A DNA stretch of 64,000 bases. Origin: Flavobacteriales bacterium (GTDB taxonomy: Bacteria; Bacteroidota; Bacteroidia; Flavobacteriales; BACL11). Made by a program: the position numbers and the translations under genes. The notes beneath the pieces are model-generated. The model saw only the letters and a list, made by a program, of their open reading frames with translations, was not told the origin of the DNA and ran no database searches. The stretch is taken from the NCBI GenBank assembly GCA_028122735.1, contig JAOHSR010000001.1, positions 79,711-143,710 of the forward strand, given 5' to 3'. Of this stretch, positions 1-9,500 are shown piece by piece (position 1 is the stretch's first letter; every line of letters begins with the position of its first letter).

Positions 1-587
1 ACTTTAAAATAAATACCGTTAATACTGATATATTTTCCAATTGGGTTAATATCATCAGTAAATAATTCTTTTTTGGTTCTCTCCCCAATTACACAAACTT
101 TCCGTTCTTCATTTATATCTAATTCATTTATAAATCTCCCACCATCATAAATGTCTTTTTGAGATACAGTAGCAAGTACAGGATAATCTCCATAGATATT
201 ATAAGTTCCTGATCGTTTACCATTAGAAATATTTGCTCCACTTGAGCCAAAATTTCCTTTTTGAATTCTTGGAGCGATATATTCAATTTCAGGAATTTCA
301 TTTTTTAATGTTTCTACATCACTTAATTTAATGCTCCAATTTCTATCAATTTTGAACCCTTTATATGGAATACTAGTACTTTGTGTCCAAATAAATAAGC
401 TATTTGCTGAAATTCTTTCAAACCGTTGTTCAAATCCATTATCCACTCCTTTAGCTGCTCCTGAGAGAACAATGTATAGAAATATTCCCCAAAGGACACC
501 AATAATTGTAATCATGGTACGTAGCTTATTTTGCCCAATTGAGCCAAAAATTTCTTGCCAAGTATCTTTGTCAAAAATTGTTTTCAT
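1..587 (-). CDS. MacB-like ABC transporter permease (partial)
   Basis: This is the N-terminal 195 codons of an inner-membrane permease; the gene runs off the left edge, so its C-terminal membrane segments are not visible. It opens with a short amphipathic stretch and one long hydrophobic segment at about residues 24-46. The MacB periplasmic-core domain then begins. The start ATG at 585-587 directly abuts the TAA stop of the upstream permease with no base between, so the two are in one operon and probably translationally coupled. It resembles that upstream permease at the N-terminus (both have a 'NKLRT' motif before the first membrane segment), so the two likely form a heterodimer driven by the ATPase at 1824-2501. 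The substrate cannot be told from sequence. Confidence 0.85.
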   Translation of the reverse strand, partial: MKTIFDKDTWQEIFGSIGQNKLRTMITIIGVLWGIFLYIVLSGAAKGVDNGFEQRFERISANSLFIWTQSTSIPYKGFKIDRNWSIKLSDVETLKNEIPEIEYIAPRIQKGNFGSSGANISNGKRSGTYNIYGDYPVLATVSQKDIYDGGRFINELDINEERKVCVIGERTKKELFTDDINPIGKYISINGIYFK

Positions 588-1823
588 TTATTTATCTCTA
601 AGAGCAATTATTGGTTTTATTTTAGCTGCTTTTCTAGCTGGTAAATAGCCAGCAAGTGCACCAAAAAATATTAAAATAATTGTTGCCCAAACAGCATTAG
701 ATGTTTGGATGTATGGGTTTGAAATAAAGTATTTGTCCATCAAATTATCTCCGATTCCATTTAATATAATCAATGCCACAACTAGCCCTAGATACCCTGA
801 TATCATTGTTATAAAAATTGATTCTTGAAGTACCATTGCAATAATACTATTTGGTGTAGCTCCAATTGCTTTTCTAATACCAATCTCTTTAGTCCTTTCT
901 TTAACTACAAAAACCATAATATTACTTATCCCTATTATTCCAGCTACAAGAGTTCCAATACCTATGAAAGATATAATGATGCTTAGTACTGATGCAAATT
1001 GTCTTGAGTTTTCTTGTTCTTCTCCAGTGTTACTTATGTAAACACCTCTGTTATCATCTGGAGAAATAAATTTTTTCTCTTTAATATAGCTTTCTAAGTC
1101 CTTTTCAAGTATTAAAGATTCATTATAGCTCATATTTTTATCATATATAACTATCATTTGATTAATCTCATCATTATTTTTTTGAATCTTCTGCATACTT
1201 GTATATGGAACATACAGGTTTCTTTCTTCTCTGTCACCACCCTCATCCTGAAATACTCCAATAACCTTCCAACTATGGCCACTTCCAAAGATGTATTTCC
1301 CTATAGGATCTTCATCTTGAAATAAATCTTCAGCTACTAATCGTCCAATAACAGCATGTTTCTTTCTATTTGTAATATCCCCCTCATTCAAATATCTTCC
1401 TTTCATTATTATTGTTAGCTCTGCTTCCTGATGTCCTGGTGAAACCGCTCTAATTGAATAATTATTTGCTCTCTCTTTATATTTCATCTGAAAGTAAAAT
1501 GTATTTCTAACAACTATATCTTCAATTCTAGAATTAAACTTTTCTTGAAAATCTACTAGGTCACTATTAGTAAATTTTATTCTTCTTTGCGATTCATAAC
1601 CTCTATATGGAATTGTTGTTGAGCTAGGATATAGTCTTATGGTATTCACTTTGTCATCAGTGAAAAATGTCTTAAAACTATTTTCGAGGCCATTTCCTAA
1701 GCCAAATAGGATTATAAAAATCAAAATACCTATTGCAACAGTAAACCCTGAAAGAAATGTTCTTAGTTTATTTTTTTTGATAGTATCAAAAATCTCTTTC
1801 CAACTGTCTTTGTTGAACAACAT
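588..1823 (-). CDS. MacB/FtsX-family ABC transporter permease
   Basis: Full-length 411-residue permease of the MacB type. One membrane segment lies near residues 20-42. A large periplasmic core domain (about 45-265) follows, then three more membrane segments near 280-300, 330-355 and 375-395, forming the FtsX domain. The conserved 'KERTKEIGIRKAIGA' segment sits in the cytoplasmic loop of the FtsX domain. Proteins of this class move substrates out of the periplasm mechanically rather than across the inner membrane. It lies directly between its ATPase (start codons one base apart from the ATPase stop) and a second permease. The substrate could be a peptide, lipoprotein or toxic compound; the sequence does not decide this. 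Confidence 0.9.
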   Translation of the reverse strand: MLFNKDSWKEIFDTIKKNKLRTFLSGFTVAIGILIFIILFGLGNGLENSFKTFFTDDKVNTIRLYPSSTTIPYRGYESQRRIKFTNSDLVDFQEKFNSRIEDIVVRNTFYFQMKYKERANNYSIRAVSPGHQEAELTIIMKGRYLNEGDITNRKKHAVIGRLVAEDLFQDEDPIGKYIFGSGHSWKVIGVFQDEGGDREERNLYVPYTSMQKIQKNNDEINQMIVIYDKNMSYNESLILEKDLESYIKEKKFISPDDNRGVYISNTGEEQENSRQFASVLSIIISFIGIGTLVAGIIGISNIMVFVVKERTKEIGIRKAIGATPNSIIAMVLQESIFITMISGYLGLVVALIILNGIGDNLMDKYFISNPYIQTSNAVWATIILIFFGALAGYLPARKAAKIKPIIALRDK

Positions 1824-2501
1824 TTAGCTTGTTTGGATATCTGTCACAATAACTCCATCTTTTAGTGTGATTATTCTGTTACACATGTTGGCAATTTCAT
1901 GCTCGTGGGTAACAACTAAGATTGTCTTTCCTTCTTTATTAATTTTTTTTATTAGGGCCATTACTTCCTCTGATGTTGTAGAATCTAAAGCCCCAGTAGG
2001 CTCATCAGCAAGTAATACTTTTGGTTGAGAAGCTAGGGCGCGAGCGATAGCAATTCTTTGTTTTTGACCTCCAGATAATTCGCTCGGTAAGTGCTCAGAC
2101 CAGTCCCCAAGACCAACTTTTTCTAGATATTCAAATGCTATCTTTTGACGCTCATCTCTTGAGATTCCTTGATAATATAATGGTAGTGCAATATTTTCTA
2201 TGGCTGTCTTATAATTTATAAGATTAAATGATTGGAAGATAAAGCCCAAAAACTGATTTCTATATTTAGCCGCCTTTGTTTCATCAAGATCTTTAATTGG
2301 GACATTATCTAAATGGTACGATCCAGAATCATAATTATCTAACATTCCTATTATGTTTAATAATGTAGATTTTCCAGAGCCAGAAGACCCCATGATCGCA
2401 ACTAATTCCCCTTTTTTAATTGATACTTCAATTCCCTTAAGCACATGCAGAGAATTCTTTCCAATTACATAGGATTTATTCAGTTTTTTTATTTCAATCA
2501 T
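1824..2501 (-). CDS. ABC transporter ATP-binding protein, MacB/LolD type
   Basis: 225-residue ATPase that powers the two downstream permeases. Walker A (GSSGSGKST) is at residues 38-46, the Q-loop near 90, the signature LSGGQ at 142-146, Walker B VLLADEP at 162-168 with catalytic E167, and the H-loop histidine near 199. The length and the short C-terminus match MacB/LolD-type ATPases. The start ATG at 2499-2501 is preceded by a good -7 promoter element, so this is probably the first gene of a three-gene transcription unit. The unit lies downstream of the PadR-PspC pair on the same strand and may also receive readthrough from it. Confidence 0.93.
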   Translation of the reverse strand: MIEIKKLNKSYVIGKNSLHVLKGIEVSIKKGELVAIMGSSGSGKSTLLNIIGMLDNYDSGSYHLDNVPIKDLDETKAAKYRNQFLGFIFQSFNLINYKTAIENIALPLYYQGISRDERQKIAFEYLEKVGLGDWSEHLPSELSGGQKQRIAIARALASQPKVLLADEPTGALDSTTSEEVMALIKKINKEGKTILVVTHEHEIANMCNRIITLKDGVIVTDIQTS

Positions 2502-2530
2502 ATTATAATGAAAAGGTCAATTTTATTAAA

Positions 2531-2538
2531 CAAAGATA
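2531..2538 (-). promoter_or_regulatory. Bacteroidota -7 element for the ABC exporter operon
   Basis: Exact TAnnTTTG (TATCTTTG on the minus strand) about 30 bases upstream of the ATPase start codon. No TTTG -33 partner is present at the usual distance. Confidence 0.5.
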
Positions 2539-2594
2539 GTTGTGATATTCTAACATAACTAGATATTCATCATAATGTTTTGTTTTTTTGTATA

Positions 2595-4130
2595 TTAATC
2601 CATACAGCTAATACATGTAAGTCCGTCTTCTTCCATTTTCCAATAGTGTCCAAGCATATCATAGTCCCAAGTATCAGTAGTGTTTTTTATGTCATAAATA
2701 AAATCTTCCATGCTATGATCTAAATATATAACAGAGTTCTCTGGGATTTCTAACGAAACATTTAGTGTCTGAAAGCGCCATTTCTGTTCTTCTATATAAA
2801 AAAAATCATCAAAAATTAGATTGTCATCCTCAAATATGAAATTAAATGAAACGCCTTCAGCATTTTTTCTTGCTTTTTGTTTGCTACGACCAAAGGCCGT
2901 TGCCTCTTTTATTAAACAAAAATTATCATTTTCACTCTTTAAAATATCTAGCTGCATTCCTATACCAATTAATTCATCTTCAAATGGAGTTACTTTAAAT
3001 CCTTTTGCATCAAATGCATTATCAAACAACCTGTCAACTTCATTCATGCTAAGATGAATAGTATCATTTTCTACTGTTATGTTTTCCACAATTGTATTTT
3101 TGGCTTCTTCTTGAAACTCTTTTGAAACATCTACTGATGAAATGAAAAGAAAAAATAAAGAAATAAACCATAAGCAAAGCATGCCAATTTTATAATTTGT
3201 ATGAATTTTAGTATTGTTGGTGAGTCTTAATCCAAATAATATCACTGACAAAATAGGAATGCCAATAAAAAGTATTATACCTGTTTTAAAATCTCTGGGG
3301 ATAGCTTCTGATTCAAAAATATATTGTCCCAATTGATTAATATCTAGCCACCATGTGAAGTTGCTTACAGCAATCATGATATCACCTGAATTTATTACTG
3401 AAAAAAATATAAATAACAAAATCACACCAATTATGATAGCAAAAACCCCAAAACAACTTCCGATTAATTGAAATATGCCTTTAAAAAGTCCAACAAGCAA
3501 ATCAGTTGTTTTTTGAACAAAATTATAGAATGGTTTATCAAAATCTCTTAACTTTTTTTCTAAATTTTCAAATTCATTTTTAATATTCTTAACTGTTACT
3601 TTTTCGCCTTTCATTTCTAATTTCTCAGAAGTAGTTTTTGCAGAGGGAAGTGCTATCCAAAACATTATATATAAAAATGGAGCGCCAGGTCCAATTATAA
3701 ATAAAAGCCCAAGAAATATCATTCTAATAATAAAGATACTCTGTTCAAAAGATTGAGCTAATCCACTACAAACACCCCCAATCATTCTTTCATCTTCATC
3801 TCTAAAAAATCTTCTTCTCTTATTTTTAAGAAGATCTTTATTGTAATCAGTTTTTTCTTCATTGTTAAAATCCTCATCGTAGTCAGAAGGATTCCCCATT
3901 GTTCTAATTACTTCATTTACATCTGTGATTGATACAATTTCTTTTTTTTCTAGCTTTTTAGTAAATAGCTCAGCAATTCTTCCTTCAATATCCTTTAGTA
4001 TTTCATCTCCTCCTTCTTCATTTTTGAAATGATTTTTTAGTGTGTTGAGATATTTGTTTAATATTTCGAAAGCATCTTGATCGATATGAAATATAAGCCC
4101 TCCTAAGTTAATATTAATTGTCTTATTCAT
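2595..4130 (-). CDS. PspC-domain membrane protein
   Basis: 511-residue membrane protein. The N-terminal 100 residues are a soluble, charged domain found on Bacteroidota PspC proteins, rich in Glu/Lys and containing 'DIEGRIAELF'. The PspC domain follows at about 107-170, with 'DEDERMIGGVCSGLA' then a hydrophobic segment. Further membrane segments lie around 215-245, 285-305 and 320-340, followed by a C-terminal soluble domain of about 160 residues. PspC proteins are linked to envelope stress sensing in other bacteria. Its start overlaps the end of the PadR gene by 8 bases, a common pairing in Flavobacteriia that suggests PadR controls it. Specific signal and partner are unknown. Confidence 0.88.
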   Translation of the reverse strand: MNKTININLGGLIFHIDQDAFEILNKYLNTLKNHFKNEEGGDEILKDIEGRIAELFTKKLEKKEIVSITDVNEVIRTMGNPSDYDEDFNNEEKTDYNKDLLKNKRRRFFRDEDERMIGGVCSGLAQSFEQSIFIIRMIFLGLLFIIGPGAPFLYIMFWIALPSAKTTSEKLEMKGEKVTVKNIKNEFENLEKKLRDFDKPFYNFVQKTTDLLVGLFKGIFQLIGSCFGVFAIIIGVILLFIFFSVINSGDIMIAVSNFTWWLDINQLGQYIFESEAIPRDFKTGIILFIGIPILSVILFGLRLTNNTKIHTNYKIGMLCLWFISLFFLFISSVDVSKEFQEEAKNTIVENITVENDTIHLSMNEVDRLFDNAFDAKGFKVTPFEDELIGIGMQLDILKSENDNFCLIKEATAFGRSKQKARKNAEGVSFNFIFEDDNLIFDDFFYIEEQKWRFQTLNVSLEIPENSVIYLDHSMEDFIYDIKNTTDTWDYDMLGHYWKMEEDGLTCISCMD

Positions 4131-4461
4131 CTTTTTTTGTTTTTGTAGTTAAGCGTACTGCTTTTGCTAATTGATTCCATGTAATATCAAGTTCATTTAA
4201 AAATTCAATTCCTTTTGTTGTTAATGAATAATATTTTCTTGGTGGTCCAACCATAGATTCTTCCCAGCGATATTGTAATAGTTCAGCATTTTTTAATCTA
4301 GTAAGTAGCGGGTAAAGTGTTCCCTCTACAACTATTAGTTTTACTTTTTTTAGTTTTTCTATTATATCTGAGGGGTAGGCTTCTTCGTTTTTTAAAGTGG
4401 CAAGTATACAGTATTCCAAAATCCCTTTTCGCATTTGCGATTTAGTATTTTCAATTTTCAT
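4123..4461 (-). CDS. PadR-family transcriptional regulator
   Basis: 112-residue winged-helix regulator of the PadR type. The recognition part contains the typical 'ILATLKNEEAYPSDIIEKLK' helix-turn-helix start and the 'VVEGTLYPLLTRLKNAELL' wing region, then 'GPPRKYYSLTTKGIEFL'. It is short, without the long C-terminal dimerisation domain of subfamily 1, so it is a subfamily-2 member. It precedes and overlaps the PspC gene. PadR proteins usually repress their own operon and respond to stress or small molecules. The direct repeats just upstream (4489-4515) are candidate operator sites. Confidence 0.93.
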   Translation of the reverse strand: MKIENTKSQMRKGILEYCILATLKNEEAYPSDIIEKLKKVKLIVVEGTLYPLLTRLKNAELLQYRWEESMVGPPRKYYSLTTKGIEFLNELDITWNQLAKAVRLTTKTKKDE

Positions 4462-4465
4462 TTTG

Positions 4466-4473
4466 CAAACATA
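4466..4473 (-). promoter_or_regulatory. -7 element of the padR-pspC operon
   Basis: Exact TAnnTTTG (TATGTTTG on the minus strand). It ends only 4 bases before the PadR start codon, so the transcript would be leaderless or nearly so if the normal -7 spacing applies. Confidence 0.45.
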
Positions 4474-4488
4474 TAAAAAATATATAGA

Positions 4489-4515
4489 ACCTTGTATAGC
4501 ATAGTACCTTATATA
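4489..4515. promoter_or_regulatory. Candidate PadR operator (10-bp direct repeat)
   Basis: ACCTTGTATA at 4489-4498 and ACCTTATATA at 4506-4515 match at 9 of 10 positions and start 17 bp apart. They lie immediately upstream of the -7 element of the padR operon. The position fits an autoregulatory operator; the assignment is inference. Confidence 0.35.
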
Positions 4516-4621
4516 TATTTATCTGATTAGAGATGCGAGAAATGAATAAAAAAATACGAATTATTTAATTATTGGCTTTTGTAAATTCTTTATTAATGGT
4601 TTGTCGATTATAGCTTTTAAA

Positions 4622-6535
4622 TTAATTTTTTTCCACCCAATCACCATTTTCTTTAATTAAATCAATTAGGGCATCTACAGCTAGCTCTTCATCAATATTT
4701 TTTTTGACAACAGTTTTTTCTTTATAAAGAGTGATTTTTCCAGGTCTTGTTCCAACATAGCCGTAGTCAGCATCTGCCATTTCTCCTGGTCCATTAACGA
4801 TGCAGCCCATTATACCAATTTTCACTCCTTTTAAATGATCAGTTACCTTTCTAATTTTAGCTGTTGTTTCTTGTAGGTCAAATAATGTTCTTCCGCATGA
4901 TGGACATGAAATATACTCTGTTTTTGAAATTCTTGTTCTGCTTGCTTGTAAAATACCAAATGCAGTTGAGTTTATATGTAAACTTTCACCCTCCTTATTA
5001 TTATTTACAGTAATACCATCTCCAAGCCCATCAATTAATAGTCCGCCAATATCAGAAGATGAATTTAATTGTAGATATTTTGCATCTAACTGACTATAAT
5101 CTCTACTTATAATAACTGGATTTTTAATATTTCTGTTTATTAGCTCAATAAATATTCTTCTTTGTTCTGCTAAGCCATTAACATTATCAGTTTTTACTAT
5201 TAAAACAGCTGTAGGGTCTTTAGTTATTTTTGTGAATAGGTCTTCACACAGATTCTTAATATATATTTCGATAAAATTAATCTCGTTGGATAATTTATTA
5301 TTATTTAAGTATTCATCGGAACTTAATAGTGGGTAGCCTTCTTTATTTTTTTTCCAAAATTTAAAATTATAGATTAATCTAAGGGTGCCAGGAATTTCAA
5401 AATCAATTTTTTTATCATCCAAAAATATATAATCAGTCGCTTGGTCATTAATATTCCATTTGTCTAATGGAACTGAATATTGATATCCTAATGGGAAAAA
5501 AGATGATGGTTTAATTTTATTCTTACGTTTTAAATTTGAAATGACAATGGGTACATTATTACCTCCAATATTTTTTACCTTATTTGTTTTTCTTCTTGAA
5601 TACTCAAATGGATTTAAGGGGTTTTTAGCAATATCCTTTATTTTTTGACTATTATTTCTGTTTGTGAAGTTTTTTAGAAGATTAAAAGCAACTGGCATTT
5701 CGTGCTCAGGAGCTTCAGTTAACGAAACTCTTATGGTGTCGCCAATCCCATCTTCTAAAAGCGCACCAATTCCGACTGCCGATTTAATTCTACCATCCTC
5801 TGCCTCTCCAGCCTCTGTAACACCAAGGTGAAGAGGGTAGTTCATACTTTCTTTAATCATTTCAGCCACTAACAATCTATAGGCCTGAACCATTACTCTT
5901 GTATTTGAAGCTTTCATAGAAAGAATAATTTCGTGATAGTTTTCATCTCTACAAATTCTTAGAAATTCCATTGCAGATTCAACCATCCCTTTTGGGGTGT
6001 CGCCATATCTACTCAGTATCCTATCTGATAAAGACCCATGATTTGTTCCTATTCTCATAGCTGTACCGTGTTCTTTACAAATCTTTACCAGCGGGGTGAA
6101 CTTTTCTCTAATTCTATTAAGTTCATCTTGATAGGTTTTATCGGTATATTCAATCTCTTCAAATTTTTTCTTATCTGCATAGTTTCCTGGATTCACACGA
6201 ACTTTTTCTACAATCTTAGCGGCAATTTCTGCAGCATTAGGAGTGAAGTGGATATCAGCAACAATAGGAGTGTTGTAGCCTCTTTTTAATAATTCTTCTT
6301 TAATATTCTTAAGATTTTCAGCATCTCTCTTACTAGGAGCAGTTATCCTTACTAACTCACATCCAGCCTTTATCATCCTGATCGACTCTTCAACTGTTGC
6401 AATGGTATCCATTGTATCAGTAGTTGTCATAGATTGAACTCGTATTGGATTGTTTCCTCCAAAACCAATACCCCCAATCACTACCTCTCTTGTTTTAAAT
6501 CTAGAATATGAAGTTAGGCTATTGCAATACTTCAT
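4622..6535 (-). CDS. ispG: 4-hydroxy-3-methylbut-2-enyl-diphosphate synthase, long form
   Basis: IspG (GcpE) converts 2-C-methyl-erythritol cyclodiphosphate into HMBPP in the MEP isoprenoid pathway, using a [4Fe-4S] cluster. The N-terminal TIM barrel is clear ('VRVNPGNYADKKKF', 'LHLGVTEAGE'). The cluster cysteines are C544, C547 (CPSC) and C578 in GCIVNGPGE, with the conserved Glu at 585. At 637 residues it is the long form of Bacteroidota, chlamydiae and plants, with an extra domain of about 250 residues between barrel and cluster domain; most other bacteria have about 370 residues. The start ATG shares one base with the stop of the upstream PNGase F-like gene (TAATG). It could feed the polyprenyl synthase and UppS found elsewhere in the window. 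Confidence 0.97.
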   Translation of the reverse strand: MKYCNSLTSYSRFKTREVVIGGIGFGGNNPIRVQSMTTTDTMDTIATVEESIRMIKAGCELVRITAPSKRDAENLKNIKEELLKRGYNTPIVADIHFTPNAAEIAAKIVEKVRVNPGNYADKKKFEEIEYTDKTYQDELNRIREKFTPLVKICKEHGTAMRIGTNHGSLSDRILSRYGDTPKGMVESAMEFLRICRDENYHEIILSMKASNTRVMVQAYRLLVAEMIKESMNYPLHLGVTEAGEAEDGRIKSAVGIGALLEDGIGDTIRVSLTEAPEHEMPVAFNLLKNFTNRNNSQKIKDIAKNPLNPFEYSRRKTNKVKNIGGNNVPIVISNLKRKNKIKPSSFFPLGYQYSVPLDKWNINDQATDYIFLDDKKIDFEIPGTLRLIYNFKFWKKNKEGYPLLSSDEYLNNNKLSNEINFIEIYIKNLCEDLFTKITKDPTAVLIVKTDNVNGLAEQRRIFIELINRNIKNPVIISRDYSQLDAKYLQLNSSSDIGGLLIDGLGDGITVNNNKEGESLHINSTAFGILQASRTRISKTEYISCPSCGRTLFDLQETTAKIRKVTDHLKGVKIGIMGCIVNGPGEMADADYGYVGTRPGKITLYKEKTVVKKNIDEELAVDALIDLIKENGDWVEKN

Positions 6536-9500
6536 TATATCTTAACTACTTTTTTAAGAATTTCTTCAGAATTTGTAATCACTTTAAGCATATAAACACC
6601 ATCTTTTAAATAGCTTAGGTCAAGATTTTTCTTAAAATCTCCATTTATATCAAATGTGATTTTCTTTAATTGTTTACCTAAACTGTCTAGTAAAATAAGG
6701 TCTGTTATACCGTTTGAAACACCACTTATAGTTACTTGGTTTTTTGCAGGGTTGGGATAAAAAGTCCAAGTATTAATATCTTCTTGTATGTAACTTATAC
6801 TATTATTTACTTGAAATTCATGATGTATGAATGAACCAAAATCTCCTTCAAATACTTTTAGCCAGCTAGCTCCAATTTCTCTAAATCTTGCCATTCCTGC
6901 CCCATCATTATTTGCCCAAAAATCAATACCATCATCATCTGTATCTGTCATAATAAAACTATAACAACCATCATCAAAAATTAATGTATCTCGGTACTGG
7001 CTGTTAATCATTAAGTTGCCTCCACCAGCAGATTCATATGTAAGATTATTATCTCTGTCAAATATTTTCCATGAAGTTTCAGATTGATTGAGGCCAATAC
7101 TTCCACTATTTGTTTGCATCCATAATGCAAAAACATTATCATAGCTAGGTGTAGGCTCAAAGGTTGAGTTGATATAGTTGTTAAAGATATTCTCATCAGT
7201 TGATAGATTAGGCTCGCTAATTTCTAAATAGAATTTATTTGAGCTTAAAAGATTATCCCATATAGAAGATGGAGCATCAAGTTCAACAGTCTCTTGTTCT
7301 TCAAAATCTAAATTACCATTCCATATTTGAACTTCTTTTGTGTTTGAGCCATTAACCCAGTATTCAATTTTTAAGCTAGTTAAATTAGTTGAACCTGTAT
7401 TTTTAATGATAATTTTTGGTTTCCCACATGTTGGGTTAATTCTTGAATATTTTACTTTATCTGTGGGGGAAATTATATCAATAACTGATGCATCAATAGT
7501 GTGGTTAGGAGCCTTGTAGCTAACTAATTGTGAGCTCACCCAATAATTAGATGTTCCAGAAGCGTTTGTAACACCATAATCAATATTATGAGTTTGTCCT
7601 GGGGTTACTAATGAGGTAATATCATCTTCTCTAAGATCAGATGCTTGTCCAGGACACCATCCCGCTCTATCGTATATCCAGGTTCCACCCTGTGGATAAA
7701 TTGGATTTCCACCACATTCGGTCCAAACCGGCCAAGTGTATTCTATATTACCTCCATTAATATTGAGATAATGATCTCTTGAGATAAACTCTCCTTCTTG
7801 ACCATGGCCAGTAATTACAGTTCTTAATTTATATGATACGGCATTTGGGTTAAGTTTTACATCTCTTGGTTCAAAAGAATTCTCGTTTAAAATGGAAGTA
7901 TATCCTTTTGATTGTGGTCTCCATATTTGCTGAATGTCAACAACATCTCTTGATGGTGTTCCAACAATAAAATGAAATTTAATATCCATATCTTCTTGCC
8001 ATTGTCCCCCACTTGTCATATTTATTCTTTTTAATCCTTTTAGAATTGGCGCAAAATCAGTAACATCAAAATACCATGTTTTTCCATATGTTCCTAAATC
8101 TAAATAAGCACCATATGGAGTGACAAATGACATGATTTGAAAGGCCATTGGATATCTATTGTAGTATGTAAGTTCTCCAATATTTATTGTGCTGTCAATA
8201 TATAGCGAGTCACTAAAAATAACTACTCCGCTGGTATCATATGTATAGCTTACTGCATGCCAAAAAGTGTTATAAGAAACTATTGCAATGCTATCATGAT
8301 TTAGAGAGTTGTGGTTTGAGTATACTGCTTTTTCCTGAACAATATTGGGTGATGCTAGTGCTGAGTCCAAAATATTTACTGTTGTTGTTGAACTTACATA
8401 ATCTCCTTGAAATAACTTTAATGATGGACGAAGATTAGTTGTTGTAAAGAATTGAGAAATTTTATCACCTCTAGATTGCTCCCAAATTACATTACCATTG
8501 AAACTAGCGGTCGTAGCATTTATTGAGTTGTCATTAGCAAGGTTTCCGCTTCCTTCATTAAACGGGTAGTATGCAACTAGATTATTATAGTCTGGATGAG
8601 TATTGTTTAGTCGTATATTCATCCACTGACTTATAGTGCTTTGATTTAGTTCTTTATTAAAGATTCTAAACTCTTTTATTTTTCCATCCCAAAAATAACC
8701 GCTGCCTTTGCCGTTAGATCCTAAAGAGATTTCTTGAATATCAATAGTTGCATTTTTGTTTGTTCCACTATGCCATAGAACACTATTTAGATATATTTTC
8801 ATTTCGCCACTTAAACTGTTTTTTGTAAAAACCCAATGATTCCATTTTGATGAGTAATCTTCTTGATTTGCAAGTTTATCAATTCTGTCATATGAGCCAG
8901 CATTATTTCCGCAATCCCAATATACTCTACTGTTACTCCACGGAAAATGGATGTTAAGCGTTCGACTTCCATTTCCATCAAGTCCCTCTAAAATAGTGCT
9001 ATTGTAAGGAAGAGTGTTTTCATCTCCGTATACCCAAAATGAAACCGTGATTTCATTTGATATTATACCCAAAGGAGTATGTGGAATTGAGATAGACTCA
9101 TTTTGATTCACATCAATATTTACAGCATCTGAAGAGCTCAACCCACAATCAAAATTTAAAGAATCTCCAAAAATTACAGTAGGATTTGATAAGATTGAAT
9201 TTGTTGTTGAAAATTCAACAATGATGTTGGAGATAGAGTCCCATAAAAATGGAGTGTGAAATTGTAATCTATTTTCACCGCTGGCTAGGTTTATGTTTGA
9301 ATGAAAAACTTCTGTAAATCCATTTAAATGTGGTGTTGCTGAGTTAAGAATACTGTCACTTGTATTCTTTAATCTAATTTTAAAAAAATTAGCATTACTA
9401 TTACTTAAGCTGTATAATGATAGTCCAAAAATAGAGTCGTTAGATAATCCAAAGTTAGTCAGTTCATCAGCTCGGTATAAAAATTGTGACTTGCTTGATG

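Noticed and set aside
4622-6535. Insertion within ispG considered as a fused or frameshifted gene
   Set aside because: The long form with a central extra domain is normal in Bacteroidota and the frame is intact.
8241-8438. 65-residue plus-strand frame inside the PNGase F-like gene
   Set aside because: Lies opposite the continuous coding frame, with Leu/Tyr-rich shadow composition.
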